From: Leptospira fletcheri
GTDB taxonomy: Bacteria; Spirochaetota; Leptospiria; Leptospirales; Leptospiraceae
Length of the DNA: 64,000 nt
Assembly (NCBI RefSeq): GCF_004769195.1
Contig: NZ_RQET01000004.1
Coordinates: forward strand, 496,001-560,000
Reading direction: 5' to 3'
Shown here: piece after piece, positions 1 to 10,025 of the stretch
How the letters are laid out: each line of letters starts with the position of its first letter
Position numbering within the stretch: position 1 is the first letter of the stretch
Translations under genes and position numbers: made by a program
The notes under the pieces: model-generated
Seen by the model: only the letters and a program-made list of their open reading frames with translations
Told to the model about the DNA's origin: nothing
Databases searched by the model: none

Positions 1-453
1 GCCGGCGAAACGAAAGTGACTTCCGTAAAAAAGGCGGAAGAGACCGGTAAAGCGACCTTAGAAATCGGGAAAGAATCCGATTCCGTCGAATCCGAAAAGA
101 ACGCAAAAGGAAATTCCGAAAAAAGCGGAAGGTCCGAGATCATTACGGATCGGGAATGGGACCTCATGTCCGAACTAAGACAGATCGAATTGGAATTAGG
201 TCGTTTGGATAAGAATCCCGAATCCTCCGAAGAGTCCGACGTAAAAAAGGAGGAAGAATCCCGTAAGCGTGTCGAACTCGTAGAACTGAAAAGAAAGCTC
301 GAAATGGAATTGAGTCAGGAAAAATTAAAGGCTTTGTTAAAGGAAACGTTGGATACGATCCAAGAGTTGAACCGAAAACAAATCCAGTTCGCGAACAAAG
401 TATATAACGGGGAATTCGAAACGATAGGGAATTTCCTGCAGGATCTCGCTTAA
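1..453 (+). CDS. C-terminal part of a charged coiled-coil protein of unknown function
   Basis: The reading frame is open from the first base of the window, so the true start lies upstream and only the last 150 or so residues are seen. The visible part is very rich in Glu, Lys and Ser in its first third. It is followed by a predicted helical, coiled-coil-like stretch with heptad-type spacing of Leu and many Glu/Lys/Arg residues. No catalytic motif, membrane segment or signal peptide is visible in this part. The gene ends 8 bases before the convergent end of engB. A GTG codon at 16 could serve as a start, but codons before it are also open and I see no ribosome binding site for it. Function unknown. 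Confidence 0.6.
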   Translation, partial: AGETKVTSVKKAEETGKATLEIGKESDSVESEKNAKGNSEKSGRSEIITDREWDLMSELRQIELELGRLDKNPESSEESDVKKEEESRKRVELVELKRKLEMELSQEKLKALLKETLDTIQELNRKQIQFANKVYNGEFETIGNFLQDLA

Positions 454-461
454 AATAAAAC

Positions 462-1136
462 TTAACCTTGGCCTTGTGCCTCTCCCGGAAAAGGCTCTTC
501 TTCGACCGGTAAAATGATCGTCTTCATCATCGTTTCTATGATCTTTCGCAACTCGGGGAGACCTTTTCCGTATTTCGGAGAAACTAGTACCACCTCCAGC
601 ATGGGATAGAGTCCCTGGATATTCTTCATTTTTTTACGTAGCTTGGCGAGATCCGACTGGTTCAGTTTGTCGACTTTCGTTCGGATCAGTACCGGTTTCA
701 TTCCGCGTTCAAAGCAAGTGCCGATCAACTCCAGCTCTTCTTCCGGTAACTCTCTTTGTGCATCCGAAAGTAAGAATAACACCTTAAGATCTTTGGCGCT
801 ATTCAGATAGTTCATAAGCAAATCCATCATTTGCTCGTGTTCTTTATGCGAATTGGCCGAATAACCGAATCCGGGAGTGTCCACTAAATACAGGGATTTC
901 GACACTAGGAAAAAATTCAGAAGCTTCGTTTTTCCAGGAACTGCAGAAACTTTTGCGAGAGATTTGCGCTCGACGATAGCGTTTAACAATCTGGACTTTC
1001 CGGAATTGGACCGTCCGGCAAAGGCGATTTGCGGTATTCCTCTGGCGGGAACTTTAGATGCGTCCGCATAGGAGGAATAGAATCGAACCTCCCGGAAGAA
1101 TGGATCGGGTTTCGTTTCTTGAACCTCTTCCGACAT
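462..1136 (-). CDS. engB: EngB (YihA/YsxC) ribosome biogenesis GTPase
   Basis: A cytoplasmic GTPase of the TrmE-Era-EngA-EngB-like group, known in other bacteria to help assemble the large ribosomal subunit. All G motifs are readable: G1 GRSNSGKS near residue 41, a G2 region [12 protein letters not shown]3 DTPG near residue 86, and G4 TKVDK near residue 153. The length of 224 residues fits the family. A good ribosome binding site (AGGGGAG) precedes the ATG. It is the last gene of a minus-strand operon, 14 bases after the tilS reading frame. The short C-terminal tail is acidic and not conserved in the family as I know it. Confidence 0.93.
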   Translation of the reverse strand: MSEEVQETKPDPFFREVRFYSSYADASKVPARGIPQIAFAGRSNSGKSRLLNAIVERKSLAKVSAVPGKTKLLNFFLVSKSLYLVDTPGFGYSANSHKEHEQMMDLLMNYLNSAKDLKVLFLLSDAQRELPEEELELIGTCFERGMKPVLIRTKVDKLNQSDLAKLRKKMKNIQGLYPMLEVVLVSPKYGKGLPELRKIIETMMKTIILPVEEEPFPGEAQGQG

Positions 1137-1150
1137 ACTCTCCCCTTATT

Positions 1151-2406
1151 CTAAAAGGCTCCTTGGAAATCGTCGGACAGGATATCATCCATCCTTGTAT
1201 CCCACATTCGGAGACAGACCATTACAGTTTTCCCGTTCCTTTTTAGAATGGGTAGCATTTTTCTGATCGGGACGGGGATCTCCTTTTCCCTTAACAACTC
1301 AGAAAGATCTCTGTGAATTCCTCTCAATAAAATTTTTTCGCCCTCCGCATCGGATTCCGGCAGACAAAGTTCCGGAACCCGCTTTGTTTTCCCGTTCCAG
1401 CGCAAAAATCTGGATTTCGAATCGAATTGAAAGCTTCTAAAGAATGCCCCCGATTTAGGTAAAATATAAAGGTCGGAAGAAACACTTTTCCAGAACCAGG
1501 CTTCCTTATTTTCCAAAGAAAAAGAGGTTCTGGAGTCGATTTTGGAAAGCAGATCGCGTAGGAAATTTCCGGAGAGCGGATGGAGAAGTGCGGATTTCAG
1601 ATGCAGGTCGAGAAGGTCTTTGCAGACGGATTCGGTTTCCGATTCGAGTATTTGCCGACTTACGATGCGAACTTCTTTTCCGCTTTTGTCGGCTTTGGGT
1701 CTGGGAGCTTCCGGATCATGAAAGTTCCGATAGATTTTTTCCGGATTGGCGCCTTCCTTCAATAAATATGGAAGAACTTGCTTCCTGATTCTATTCCTGA
1801 GGTAAGAGTCGGATTCGTTGGATTCATCGTCGAAGACCGGCCATTTCGGATGTTCGAGTAGAGATTTCCGATCGGATTCTTTAAAAAGTAGAAGGGGCCG
1901 GAGTCTGTCGTTTTCAAACACTTTCAAAGTGCGAAGAGAATTCCAACCTCCACCTCGGATCAGCTGGACGATTACGGTTTCTAGATAGTCCTCCGAGTGA
2001 TGTCCTGTCGCGACGTAGCCTTCCACCTCTCCGGCAATTCGATGAAGACTTTTGTAACGAAGAGCTCTCCCCGCTTCCTCTAAACTAAAACCGGTTCGAT
2101 GGGAAAATTTTGGAACGTTTTTTTTTTATCGATCAGCAAAAGACCCAACCCTCGAATATATTCGAGGATTTCTTTCTCTTGCCCTTCGTTTTTTCGGATC
2201 GAATGGTCCAGGTGAAACAGAATCGGATCCTTGCTTAGGTGTTTTTCTTTTCGGAGCCAGAGATAAAATTGCAGAAGAAGAGAGGAATCTTTTCCTCCGG
2301 AGTAAGCGATGACTGCCGTTTTACGACGGATGAGTTCCTGATAATTTCGAAGATTGTACCAGGCCTCCGAAAATACGTCCTCTTCTCGAACGATTTTTTC
2401 AGACAT
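1151..2406 (-). pseudogene. tilS: tRNA(Ile)-lysidine synthase TilS, split by a one-base frameshift
   Basis: TilS converts C34 of the AUA-decoding tRNA-Ile to lysidine and is normally essential. The N-terminal frame (2406 to 2080) carries the PP-loop ATP-pyrophosphatase motif SGGKDSS near residue 37. It ends early, just after a run of ten A on the coding strand. The C-terminal frame (from about 2026 to 1151) continues with the TilS motif ATGHHSEDYLET and the rest of the protein. Adding one base, or removing two, in the A run joins the frames: translation then reads through VPKFSHRTGF and RYKSLHR into GHHSED. This gives a normal protein of about 418 residues. The rest of the gene looks intact, so a sequencing error, slippage rescue or phase variation are all possible. 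It lies 4 bases after the GAF/PP2C gene and just before engB. Confidence 0.88.
2118..2127. repeat. Homopolymer run of ten T (A on the coding strand) at the tilS frameshift
   Basis: Ten consecutive T on the plus strand lie exactly where the two tilS frames must be joined. The joined frame requires 8 or 11 A on the coding strand. Runs of this length are prone to replication slippage, RNA polymerase slippage and sequencing miscounts. Confidence 0.9.
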
Positions 2407-2410
2407 AGAT

Positions 2411-4330
2411 CTACTTTAACCTTCTTAATCCCACTAGAGTGATATCGTCTACTTGCTCCTGTTCTCCGGTAAAGCGTTTTATATCCTTCACAATTTTATC
2501 GAAAAGAACCGGTAAGGATTCTTTTCTGTTTTTTAGGATACAGTCCTTCAATCTTTCCGTTTCGTACCGATCTCCGTCGACATCCAAAGCTTCCCAGATT
2601 CCGTCCGTTCCCATAACGAAAAAATCTCCGATGTCTAGCCGGAATTCTCCGTGGTTCTCGAATTCGCTTACGTTCGGATCGATTCCCAGGACGATGCCTC
2701 CCGTAGGTACCTCTTCGATTTGTTCGGAGGAGGCCCGATAGACCAAAATATTTCCCTGTCCACCGCCGCTGAATTGAAATTCATGTCCTACGCGATTCCA
2801 GTGGATCATCGTCAGCGACATGAATCTGGGACTCAACGAATCCTTAAAATAATTCTGATACAAATACGTGTTTACGGTCGAAATGATTTCCCAAGTTCCC
2901 GGATTCCTTCTGACTAACGAGTGAATGACCGTGCGAACTGTCGCCATTACGAGGCCTGCGGGGACTCCCTTCCCGCTGACGTCCCCGATGCAGATGTAAG
3001 TCTCTTTGTCCATAGGGTCCGTTATAAAATCATAATAGTCTCCGCCGACCCCGATTGCAGGGATCATCGTTCCTCCGAATTCGTAATCGGAATGTCCCGG
3101 AACTTTTCTCGGAAGCAAGGATCTTTGGAGTTCTCTCGCAATTTCGATTTCCCTATCGAGTCTCTCTTTCTCCGCTCTCTGGTGGAAAAGGTTGAAGTTT
3201 TGGATGGAAATTCCCGCTTGGATTGCAAACGCGTTTAACACGTCTAGCTCCTCGTGACTCCATAGGAACTCAGGATTTTTCGTGAGTAAGATCCAGATAT
3301 TCGTCTCGTCCGAAATAAGTACCGGTAAAAGGGCGATATTCTTTTTTCCGAATCCTAACTTCTTCCAATCGGATATTTCTGAGGAGTCCAAAACCCGAAC
3401 CTCCTCCGTCGGGTGAGATAGGATTTCCCAGTTTCCCTTTAGGTCATTGTTCAGTTTCAATTCCGGGACCATCGAATTTCCCGTTAGAAAATGTCCTTTT
3501 ACCGCAATTTCATTTTCCGAGCCGTTCGATTTTTCTAAAATTGCATAAGCATCGCTTTCGGAAAATTCCGTGAGGCATAAAAGGATTACTCTAAATATTT
3601 CCGTTCGATATTTGAAACCTAAACTACTTAGCTTCAACGCGGCAGAATGCAGATTGCGGAAGTTTCTGGACTGTGTCTGGGAGATTTCGAAAAGAATTCG
3701 ATTCTTTAATGTGGTTGCGAATTGGTTCGCGATCAGTTCCAGGAAGTAGCGATCTTTTTCCGCCTGGTACGGATCGTCTTTTTCGTAATCCACGTTGATA
3801 AGTCCTAGGACCTCCCCTTTTAAATGGATCGGGACGCAAAGCGCAGAGACGACCCGATTCAATCGACCGTATTGTTTGATCTGCTTCAGCTTTTGTTCCG
3901 CAAATCTATAATAAATGGATTTGCAAGTGTCTACGCATCGACCGAAGGGGCCCGTTTCCTCGCCCTTTCGAATTTCCATTTTAAAGGCCAATCTTTCTAA
4001 AGCCGGGCCTTGCCGATTTTTGCAGGATTTAACGAGAATGCGGTCGAGCCTAGGCTCATAGACCATTACGGAGATTCCGGGGAGGCTCAATTTTCGAAAC
4101 GCTAGGTTCGTAAAATTCTGGAGTAAGGCGTCCAAGTTGGCGCTGGTATTGAAGAGAGAGAGGAACTCCAGCAGAACTTCGTTGGTTAGACTATGGCTTT
4201 CCGGAGGCTTGGCCCTCGTATTTTTGCGCTTCTCCAAGATCCATTCCCGGCTACAGGCACGGCAGAAGAATTTTCCGGCTTCAAAAATTCCTTCCGGAAC
4301 CTTTTCTTCTCCGCAGAATACGCAGGGCAT
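2411..4330 (-). CDS. GAF-domain PP2C/SpoIIE (RsbU-type) serine phosphatase with N-terminal zinc-ribbon-like motif
   Basis: A predicted cytoplasmic phosphatase of 639 residues. Residues 1-30 hold two CxxC pairs (C3/C6 and C23/C26), which suggests a small zinc ribbon. Two GAF-like sensory regions follow, at about 50-205 and 215-385, then a linker helix. The SpoIIE/PP2C domain covers about 390-639, with metal-site motifs GGDYYDF, GDVSGKGVPAGL, GTDGIWEA and DDITLV all intact. In the RsbU family such enzymes dephosphorylate anti-anti-sigma factors; the target here is unknown and no such partner lies in the window. A ribosome binding site (GAGGAGA) precedes the ATG. The gene heads the operon with tilS and engB, and diverges from the sigma-54 activator at 4529. 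Confidence 0.9.
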   Translation of the reverse strand: MPCVFCGEEKVPEGIFEAGKFFCRACSREWILEKRKNTRAKPPESHSLTNEVLLEFLSLFNTSANLDALLQNFTNLAFRKLSLPGISVMVYEPRLDRILVKSCKNRQGPALERLAFKMEIRKGEETGPFGRCVDTCKSIYYRFAEQKLKQIKQYGRLNRVVSALCVPIHLKGEVLGLINVDYEKDDPYQAEKDRYFLELIANQFATTLKNRILFEISQTQSRNFRNLHSAALKLSSLGFKYRTEIFRVILLCLTEFSESDAYAILEKSNGSENEIAVKGHFLTGNSMVPELKLNNDLKGNWEILSHPTEEVRVLDSSEISDWKKLGFGKKNIALLPVLISDETNIWILLTKNPEFLWSHEELDVLNAFAIQAGISIQNFNLFHQRAEKERLDREIEIARELQRSLLPRKVPGHSDYEFGGTMIPAIGVGGDYYDFITDPMDKETYICIGDVSGKGVPAGLVMATVRTVIHSLVRRNPGTWEIISTVNTYLYQNYFKDSLSPRFMSLTMIHWNRVGHEFQFSGGGQGNILVYRASSEQIEEVPTGGIVLGIDPNVSEFENHGEFRLDIGDFFVMGTDGIWEALDVDGDRYETERLKDCILKNRKESLPVLFDKIVKDIKRFTGEQEQVDDITLVGLRRLK

Positions 4331-4528
4331 TCTCCTCAGAATAAGAAATTTATTTCATAAGGGAATCGTTTTCGGAAACCGGTCGTAAAAATTATGCGCT
4401 TAAATTTCAGAAATTGCTCTAGAAAGTGAAAAAAAACCGGCGGATTGAATTATTTTGAAGCCTCTTGCTCGAATTTTAAGATTTTTTACTTGACCCTAAA
4501 ATCATCAATTCGCACCTTTTTTAAGCAG

Positions 4529-6628
4529 ATGTCAGGTTACGTAAAGCCCAGTCCCCTTCGCCACATCCAAGAAGTGGCAACCGCAATGAATTCCACTCTG
4601 GATCCGGATCGTCTTCTGGATTTGATCCTGGAAAGATGTATCCAAATATGCGAAGTGGGCTCCGGCTCTCTTATGCTGATCAACCGCCAGGACGAGGTTC
4701 TGGATATCGTAACCTTCCGCGGAATGAATCCTTCCGTTCGTACGAAAGTAAAGTTGCGCGTAGGAGAAGGGATCACGGGAATTGTTGCAGCGTCCGGGGA
4801 AGGAATGATCGTAAACGATGTCACTCAGAACCCGCATTATATTTCCATAAAGGACGACATACTTTCCGAGCTAGCCGTACCTATGATCGTAGAAGACGGA
4901 GTGATCGGTGTCATTTCATTGGACTCCAGCCGCAAACAGGCCTTTTCCGAAGAGCATTTGGAATTGGTTTCTACCCTGGCGAATATGGCGGCGCAGATTT
5001 TCAAAAACCTGCAGACCTTTAGGCAACTGGAACAGAAGAACAAAATCCAGCAAGTACTCATCGATATCTCTCGCACGGTCACTTCCACACTCATTTTGCA
5101 GGAAATCTTCGACGATATCATGGAAAGGTTGGATAAGTCCCTGAACCTGGAAAGAGGATCCATCGTTCTGTTCGACTCGGAAAAAAATATCCTGAAGCTG
5201 ACGGGTGCGTACGGGCTGACTGCCGAAGAGATGGAAAAAGGAGTTTATCTTCCGGGCGAGGGAGTCACTGGAAAAGTTTACGAGTCGGGAGAAGCGATGA
5301 TCGTCGAATCGATCGTAAACGACGATAACTTCCTGAATCGTATGGGGAACATGACCCACTTTAAGAACAATCCTGAGAACGTAAGTTTTTTAGCGGCACC
5401 GATCAAATCGGATACGGACGTTTTGGGAGTAGTGAGCGTATTCTTCGTTCATAAGAAATACGTGGATTTAAAGACCTACTTGGACTTTCTACAAGTGGTT
5501 GCGTCCATCATATATCAGGCGATCCGAATCCAGAAACTGATCGACGAGGAAAAACGCGAGATTTCCAGAGAGAACGTTCTTCTCAAACGAGAATTGAAGA
5601 ACAAATATAAATTCGGTTCTCTCATCGGGAAATCCAAACCGATGGAAAAACTTTTCGAAATGATCCAGTTGGTATCCGATTCCAGAGCTTCCGTCTTAAT
5701 TACGGGGGAATCAGGAACGGGAAAGGAAATGATCGCGTCGGCGATCCATTACAACTCTTCACGCTCCGATAAACCTTTTATCAAGATCAATTGCGCCGCA
5801 ATTCCGGAGAATCTGTTGGAATCGGAATTGTTCGGGCATAAGAAAGGCTCGTTCACCGGGGCGGTTGCCGACAAAAAAGGGAAATTCGAGATGGCGGATA
5901 CCGGAACGATTTTCTTGGATGAAATCGGAGAAATGGATCTGAACCTTCAGTCGAAACTTTTACGAGTGCTTCAGGAAAAGGAAATAGAAGCGGTCGGTTC
6001 CGTGAAACCCAAGAAGATAGACGTCAGGATCATAGCGGCGACGAACGCGAATCTGGAAGAGTTGATCGCGCAAAAACTCTTTCGCGCCGATCTTTTTTAC
6101 CGTTTAAACGTGGTGAATATGCTCACTCCTCCGTTGCGGGATCGTCCCGAGGACATTCCGTTGCTTATCAATCATTTCATCTCCAAATACACTGCGGAGA
6201 ATACGAAGAAGATCAAGGGAATTACGCGGGAAGCGCATAAGCTGCTGATGAGTTATAATTGGCCAGGCAACGTCCGGGAATTGGAAAACGTAATAGAAAG
6301 AGCCGTCGTGCTCTCCCAGTCGGAGATGCTGGACATTCAGGATTTTTCCGAAATCAACGGTCGTATCCTATACGGGGACGAAGGAGAAGCCATCGATGTC
6401 GGAGATCCCGACACTTCTTTAGAAGTCGCGAGTTCTCGTTTTTCTCCCGCTCATTTGGATGCCTTGGACGGGCGTGCCATGGAGGTTGTGGTCGGAGAGG
6501 TGGAAGCTCGGTTGATAAAGTACGCTATGAAGAAATTCAAGTACACCAAAACCCGGGTCGCGAAGTTCCTAGGCATCAATAGGAACACGCTGGATAAGAA
6601 GATAAAAGACTTAAAGATCGATTATTGA
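4529..6628 (+). CDS. Sigma-54-dependent transcriptional activator with two GAF domains
   Basis: An enhancer-binding protein that would activate RNA polymerase carrying sigma-54. After a short N-terminus come two GAF sensor domains (roughly residues 15-170 and 175-345). The AAA+ domain (about 370-600) has Walker A GESGTGKE and an intact arginine-finger region. The sigma-54 contact loop reads GSFTGA instead of the commoner GAFTGA. A Fis-type helix-turn-helix closes the protein (last 40 residues, [18 protein letters not shown]). No receiver domain is present, so a ligand or redox signal through the GAF domains is likelier than phosphorylation. The ATG at 4529 is preferred because it begins just before the conserved region; a TTG at 4445 is in frame. 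The 3' end overlaps the convergent SET gene by 7 bases. Confidence 0.9.
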   Translation: MSGYVKPSPLRHIQEVATAMNSTLDPDRLLDLILERCIQICEVGSGSLMLINRQDEVLDIVTFRGMNPSVRTKVKLRVGEGITGIVAASGEGMIVNDVTQNPHYISIKDDILSELAVPMIVEDGVIGVISLDSSRKQAFSEEHLELVSTLANMAAQIFKNLQTFRQLEQKNKIQQVLIDISRTVTSTLILQEIFDDIMERLDKSLNLERGSIVLFDSEKNILKLTGAYGLTAEEMEKGVYLPGEGVTGKVYESGEAMIVESIVNDDNFLNRMGNMTHFKNNPENVSFLAAPIKSDTDVLGVVSVFFVHKKYVDLKTYLDFLQVVASIIYQAIRIQKLIDEEKREISRENVLLKRELKNKYKFGSLIGKSKPMEKLFEMIQLVSDSRASVLITGESGTGKEMIASAIHYNSSRSDKPFIKINCAAIPENLLESELFGHKKGSFTGAVADKKGKFEMADTGTIFLDEIGEMDLNLQSKLLRVLQEKEIEAVGSVKPKKIDVRIIAATNANLEELIAQKLFRADLFYRLNVVNMLTPPLRDRPEDIPLLINHFISKYTAENTKKIKGITREAHKLLMSYNWPGNVRELENVIERAVVLSQSEMLDIQDFSEINGRILYGDEGEAIDVGDPDTSLEVASSRFSPAHLDALDGRAMEVVVGEVEARLIKYAMKKFKYTKTRVAKFLGINRNTLDKKIKDLKIDY

Positions 6629-7023
6629 GGCGGAAGTTTTTCGTTCCAATTTTGATCGAACTGTTTGTAGTTGCAGGTCAGTTCCTCTCCCGCTAGGATC
6701 TTTCGAACCGCACGATCTCTTCCCATCGGGTTGCTGCTTCCGGAAACTCCGGTCTTGTCTTCGAGAGTGTTGGAATCGTCGCTGTGGTTCATAAAACGCG
6801 AATTGTCCACGCAGAAAAACCATTTGCCTTCGTACAAATAAGAATACGTAAAAATCGATTCCTTCAATCTTGCGGGAAAAGAAGCGACCTCTTCCTCCGT
6901 AAGGATCCAGACGGTTTTAGGATGGTATTCCCATATTAACTCTCCGGGTTCGATGTCTCTTCCCGCGAAGAGTCCCAATCCTCCGATCGGAGATTCTGCG
7001 ACGTACGTAGGCACTTTTAGCAT
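6622..7023 (-). CDS. SET-domain protein (putative protein-lysine methyltransferase)
   Basis: A 133-residue protein that is almost entirely a compact SET domain. Visible motifs are [15 protein letters not shown] near residue 13, the cofactor-binding [11 protein letters not shown] near residue 75, and GEELTCNY near residue 112. SET proteins transfer methyl groups from S-adenosylmethionine to lysine side chains. No separate pre-SET zinc region is present, as is usual for small bacterial members. The substrate is unknown. The gene lies alone, tail to tail with the sigma-54 activator, and its start has no strong ribosome binding site. Methyltransferase activity is inferred from the family. Confidence 0.82.
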   Translation of the reverse strand: MLKVPTYVAESPIGGLGLFAGRDIEPGELIWEYHPKTVWILTEEEVASFPARLKESIFTYSYLYEGKWFFCVDNSRFMNHSDDSNTLEDKTGVSGSSNPMGRDRAVRKILAGEELTCNYKQFDQNWNEKLPPQ

Positions 7024-7090
7024 AATAGGAGTAGGAAAAAATCGGTTCCTTTAAAATCAACCTAGTTGCCGATCGTCGTCGGAAATTCCG

Positions 7091-8965
7091 TCAAAGACCG
7101 ATAGCCGGAATCGGAGTCGGTTCGTCTTCCGTGGAAGGGTAAGGTTCCAACAATCCGTTTCTCATGACTAAAACCTGATCTGCGGAATGCAACCCAGTCA
7201 ACCTGTGAGTGACGGAAACGATGGTCCTTCCTTCCCGCAATTTCTGTAGAGTTTTGAGGATTCTCGCTTCAGTAACGGGGTCCAGTGCAGAAGTAGCCTC
7301 GTCCAGTAGAAGGATCTGCGGATTTCGGATCATGGCTCTTGCAAGAGCGATCCTTTGCTTTTCTCCCCCGGATAGTCTTGTGCCTTTGTCCCCTACGATC
7401 GTCTCGTAGCCGTCCGGCAAGGAAGTGATAAAATCGTGTATTTCCGCGAGTTTAGCCGCCTCGATAGCGTCTTCCGCATTTGCGTTCGGGCTTCCTAGAC
7501 GAATATTCTCCAGAATAGAAGTATGAAAGAGGAACGTATCCTGGAACACGATTCCGATCAAAGAGTGCAATGCCGGACGATGGATTTTGTCCAAGTCCAT
7601 GCCGTCCAAAGTGACCTTGCCTTGGTTCGGTTCTACCATTCCAAGCAGCATTTTAAAGATCGTACTTTTGCCGGAACCGCTCGGTCCCAGGATTACGGTG
7701 TAACTTCCTTTCGGAATTTCCAGGTTGATTCCGTTCAGATTTTTATTTCTTCCTTTATATCGGAAGTGAATATCCTCTAACCGGATCATGTTTCTGAATT
7801 CGGAGGGAGAAATCGCTCGATTTGCGTCCTGATCGAAAACGGGAGTTCTCAATATTTCCAATATGCGCTTAGCGGAGCCACTAGCTTGGTTCAGAGTGGG
7901 AAAATACTGGGAAACATAAAGTAAGGAATAGCTTAGATTCAGGAAGGGAGGTAAGAATGCAGCCAAGGCTCCGACGCTTACCATTCCGTGAAATGCGAAC
8001 CAGGCGCCGGAGATCAGGAGTACTGCCTGAAGTAATAGGATTCCTCCGGATGCGGAACGTTCCAAAAACGAATTCGTAAGACCTAACCGTAGAGATACGT
8101 TGAACAATCGATCACAATTGCTCCGGAACCTTTCCCAAAAGAGTTTGTCTAGGTCATAGACCCGAATCAGGTTTTGTGCGGATACGGATTCCTCCACCGC
8201 GTTCAACACTTTCGCCTCTTCTCCTTTCCTATCATAGCTTGCTTGGGTGGATTTTTTGGAAAAGAAGATCGGTCCTAGGAAAGTGACAGGCCAAGTTAAG
8301 GTAGCGATCGCTCCTAATTTCCAATCTAGGGCGAATAAAAGAGCAGTACCGAAGATCGCTTCCAGAATCGGAGAGATCCCCCAAGGAATAGCGGCCAGGA
8401 CCGCGTTTTCTAAAGCGGATAGATCGGAGGAAAAGCGGGAAAGGATATCTCCCATCCGTGCATTCCCGTAAAAATCAAGACTGACACGCTGCAAATGTAG
8501 AAACAATTCTTCCCGCATGTCGCGAATCGCTTTAGCGGAGACCCAATTGTATAAGTAATCACGAATCGTTCCTACGGCTGTGATCAAAATGGTTCCGGTG
8601 ACTAGGAAAATTCCCGTTACGTAGAGTACGGTTTGGTTCTTGCCGATGATTGCGTCGTCTATTAGGAATTTAAAGGAGAACGGGATCGTAGAATAAACCA
8701 GAATTTCTACGAGTAAAAGGGCGAGAACGATGCCGAGCTGGAACTTGTATTTTCGGAAAAAACGGGTGAGTCCGTATAAAATCAAGAGAGGGGAATCTTG
8801 AGAAGGTTCTCCCGAGACTAAATTCGGGCCCAAGGAGGAAGAATAGGAACCTCTAGCGGCTTGGCTTCCTGGCGGAGCTTTCGGAGTTCCGGTAGGCGTA
8901 TTGGGGAAAGCTCCCGAGTTCTTACCTAGACGGAACCCATCCTTAAATTTCTGTTTATTTGTCAT
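7091..8965 (-). CDS. ABC exporter, fused membrane and ATPase domains (MsbA/lipid-multidrug type)
   Basis: A half-transporter of 624 residues. The first 65 residues are polar and rich in Gly, Pro and Ser. The six-helix membrane domain spans about 75-350. The nucleotide-binding domain (about 385-610) has Walker [10 protein letters not shown] near residue 426, signature [14 protein letters not shown] near 530, Walker [13 protein letters not shown] near 552, and the switch histidine in THR. It would work as a homodimer in the inner membrane, exporting a lipid, drug or peptide; the sequence does not tell which. A ribosome binding site (GGGGAC) precedes the ATG. It diverges from the ACT protein at 9242 across a gap that holds a strong inverted repeat. 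Confidence 0.9.
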   Translation of the reverse strand: MTNKQKFKDGFRLGKNSGAFPNTPTGTPKAPPGSQAARGSYSSSLGPNLVSGEPSQDSPLLILYGLTRFFRKYKFQLGIVLALLLVEILVYSTIPFSFKFLIDDAIIGKNQTVLYVTGIFLVTGTILITAVGTIRDYLYNWVSAKAIRDMREELFLHLQRVSLDFYGNARMGDILSRFSSDLSALENAVLAAIPWGISPILEAIFGTALLFALDWKLGAIATLTWPVTFLGPIFFSKKSTQASYDRKGEEAKVLNAVEESVSAQNLIRVYDLDKLFWERFRSNCDRLFNVSLRLGLTNSFLERSASGGILLLQAVLLISGAWFAFHGMVSVGALAAFLPPFLNLSYSLLYVSQYFPTLNQASGSAKRILEILRTPVFDQDANRAISPSEFRNMIRLEDIHFRYKGRNKNLNGINLEIPKGSYTVILGPSGSGKSTIFKMLLGMVEPNQGKVTLDGMDLDKIHRPALHSLIGIVFQDTFLFHTSILENIRLGSPNANAEDAIEAAKLAEIHDFITSLPDGYETIVGDKGTRLSGGEKQRIALARAMIRNPQILLLDEATSALDPVTEARILKTLQKLREGRTIVSVTHRLTGLHSADQVLVMRNGLLEPYPSTEDEPTPIPAIGL

Positions 8966-9095
8966 ATATTTGTCCCCTTTTGTATCGAGTCGGCGGGGTT
9001 TTTAGAACCTAATTTCTTTACTTTGTCCTAAGATTTTCCTATTATTCAGAAAGTGCCAAGGACGAAAAGCGGAAGGCGAAGGATTTCGACCAAAC

Positions 9096-9131
9096 TTCTG
9101 TCTCATTGAAGAAAAATTTTTCGAGACAGAA
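9096..9131. repeat. Inverted repeat with a 9-base stem in a divergent promoter region
   Basis: TTCTGTCTC at 9096-9104 is matched by GAGACAGAA at 9123-9131. The 18-base loop ends in the AT palindrome GAAAAATTTTTC. It lies in the 276-base gap between the minus-strand ABC exporter and the plus-strand ACT protein. It could be an operator or an RNA hairpin; I see no T tract typical of a simple terminator. Nothing else is recognisable in this gap. Confidence 0.5.
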
Positions 9132-9241
9132 TCCGGAAAAAAGGTCCTATACTATTTTAGACTTGATTCCATCGTAGGGTCGAACACAAGTTTTTGCTGG
9201 ATACTGGCTGAAAACTGGGTTTTTTCCTAGCGCGCGGGTAT

Positions 9242-9853
9242 ATGATAGAATTTAACTATAAAGAAGAATACGGAGTTTATCGGGTCACCTTAAAGACTTC
9301 GGAAACTGCGCCAGGAACCCTTCACAAAATGGTAAAAGCCATGTTTTTCATGGGTTTCGAAATCCTGTCCGGAGATATCCGAACCGTGCAGGAAGGCGAT
9401 TCTATGATCAGTTACGATGAATTTCTATTGCGCTCCGACGAGACGGATTCCCGGATTAAAGCCTCCAAACTCGGGATTTTGATGTCTTCCGTTTTTTCCG
9501 ACGAGAAACTTTTGGAAGAGATGATCCAGACTTCCAGTGAAATCGATATCCGGAACACTTTCTATCTAGGCAAAGATTCTCAGCTTGAGTTCGAAGATTT
9601 GCCGGATGGCTCGGCTACAAAATTTTATCTCGAAGCTCCCGATCGAAAAGGACTACTCTACTTTGTTACCGGGGTTTTGAAGGATTTGGGAGTGAATATT
9701 CTCTCCGGCGAAGTGCGAACGGATGGAACCACCAATAACGCTCAGGATACTTTCCTATTAACCGACTCTCGTACGAATGCGGGATTTTCCGGTACTTCGA
9801 TCGAAGAACGTGTTCGTAGATATATATTGCAAAGTAGCCTGAATCAAGTTTGA
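9242..9853 (+). CDS. Tandem ACT-domain protein
   Basis: A 203-residue cytoplasmic protein with two ACT-like domains. One is near residues 10-75 ([20 protein letters not shown]). The other is near 125-200 ([20 protein letters not shown]). ACT domains bind amino acids or other small ligands. The second copy resembles the C-terminal sensory domains of GlnD-type uridylyltransferases, but no catalytic domain is attached. It may be a stand-alone metabolic sensor. The ATG is preceded only by a weak ribosome binding site. The following 170 bases to the next gene hold nothing I recognise. Confidence 0.75.
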   Translation: MIEFNYKEEYGVYRVTLKTSETAPGTLHKMVKAMFFMGFEILSGDIRTVQEGDSMISYDEFLLRSDETDSRIKASKLGILMSSVFSDEKLLEEMIQTSSEIDIRNTFYLGKDSQLEFEDLPDGSATKFYLEAPDRKGLLYFVTGVLKDLGVNILSGEVRTDGTTNNAQDTFLLTDSRTNAGFSGTSIEERVRRYILQSSLNQV

Positions 9854-10025
9854 TAAGGACGAAATTTCTCGTCAAAAGCCAATATACGCCCAACATGCGT
9901 CATAAGCTTTTCGGGTTTGAACGCATACGTATGTTTTAAAGTGCGGCGATATTTTCGGATCGTTTAAACGTTTTTGAAATAAGCGAGAAAGCCGATAATT
10001 TAAATAGGAGTTTTCCTCTCGCAAA

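Noticed and set aside
16..453. GTG at position 16 as the true start of the first gene
   Set aside because: The frame is open to the window edge and no ribosome binding site supports this start.
9842..10025. Several short palindromes after the ACT gene (such as CATACGTATG)
   Set aside because: They are short, have no T tract and could easily arise by chance.
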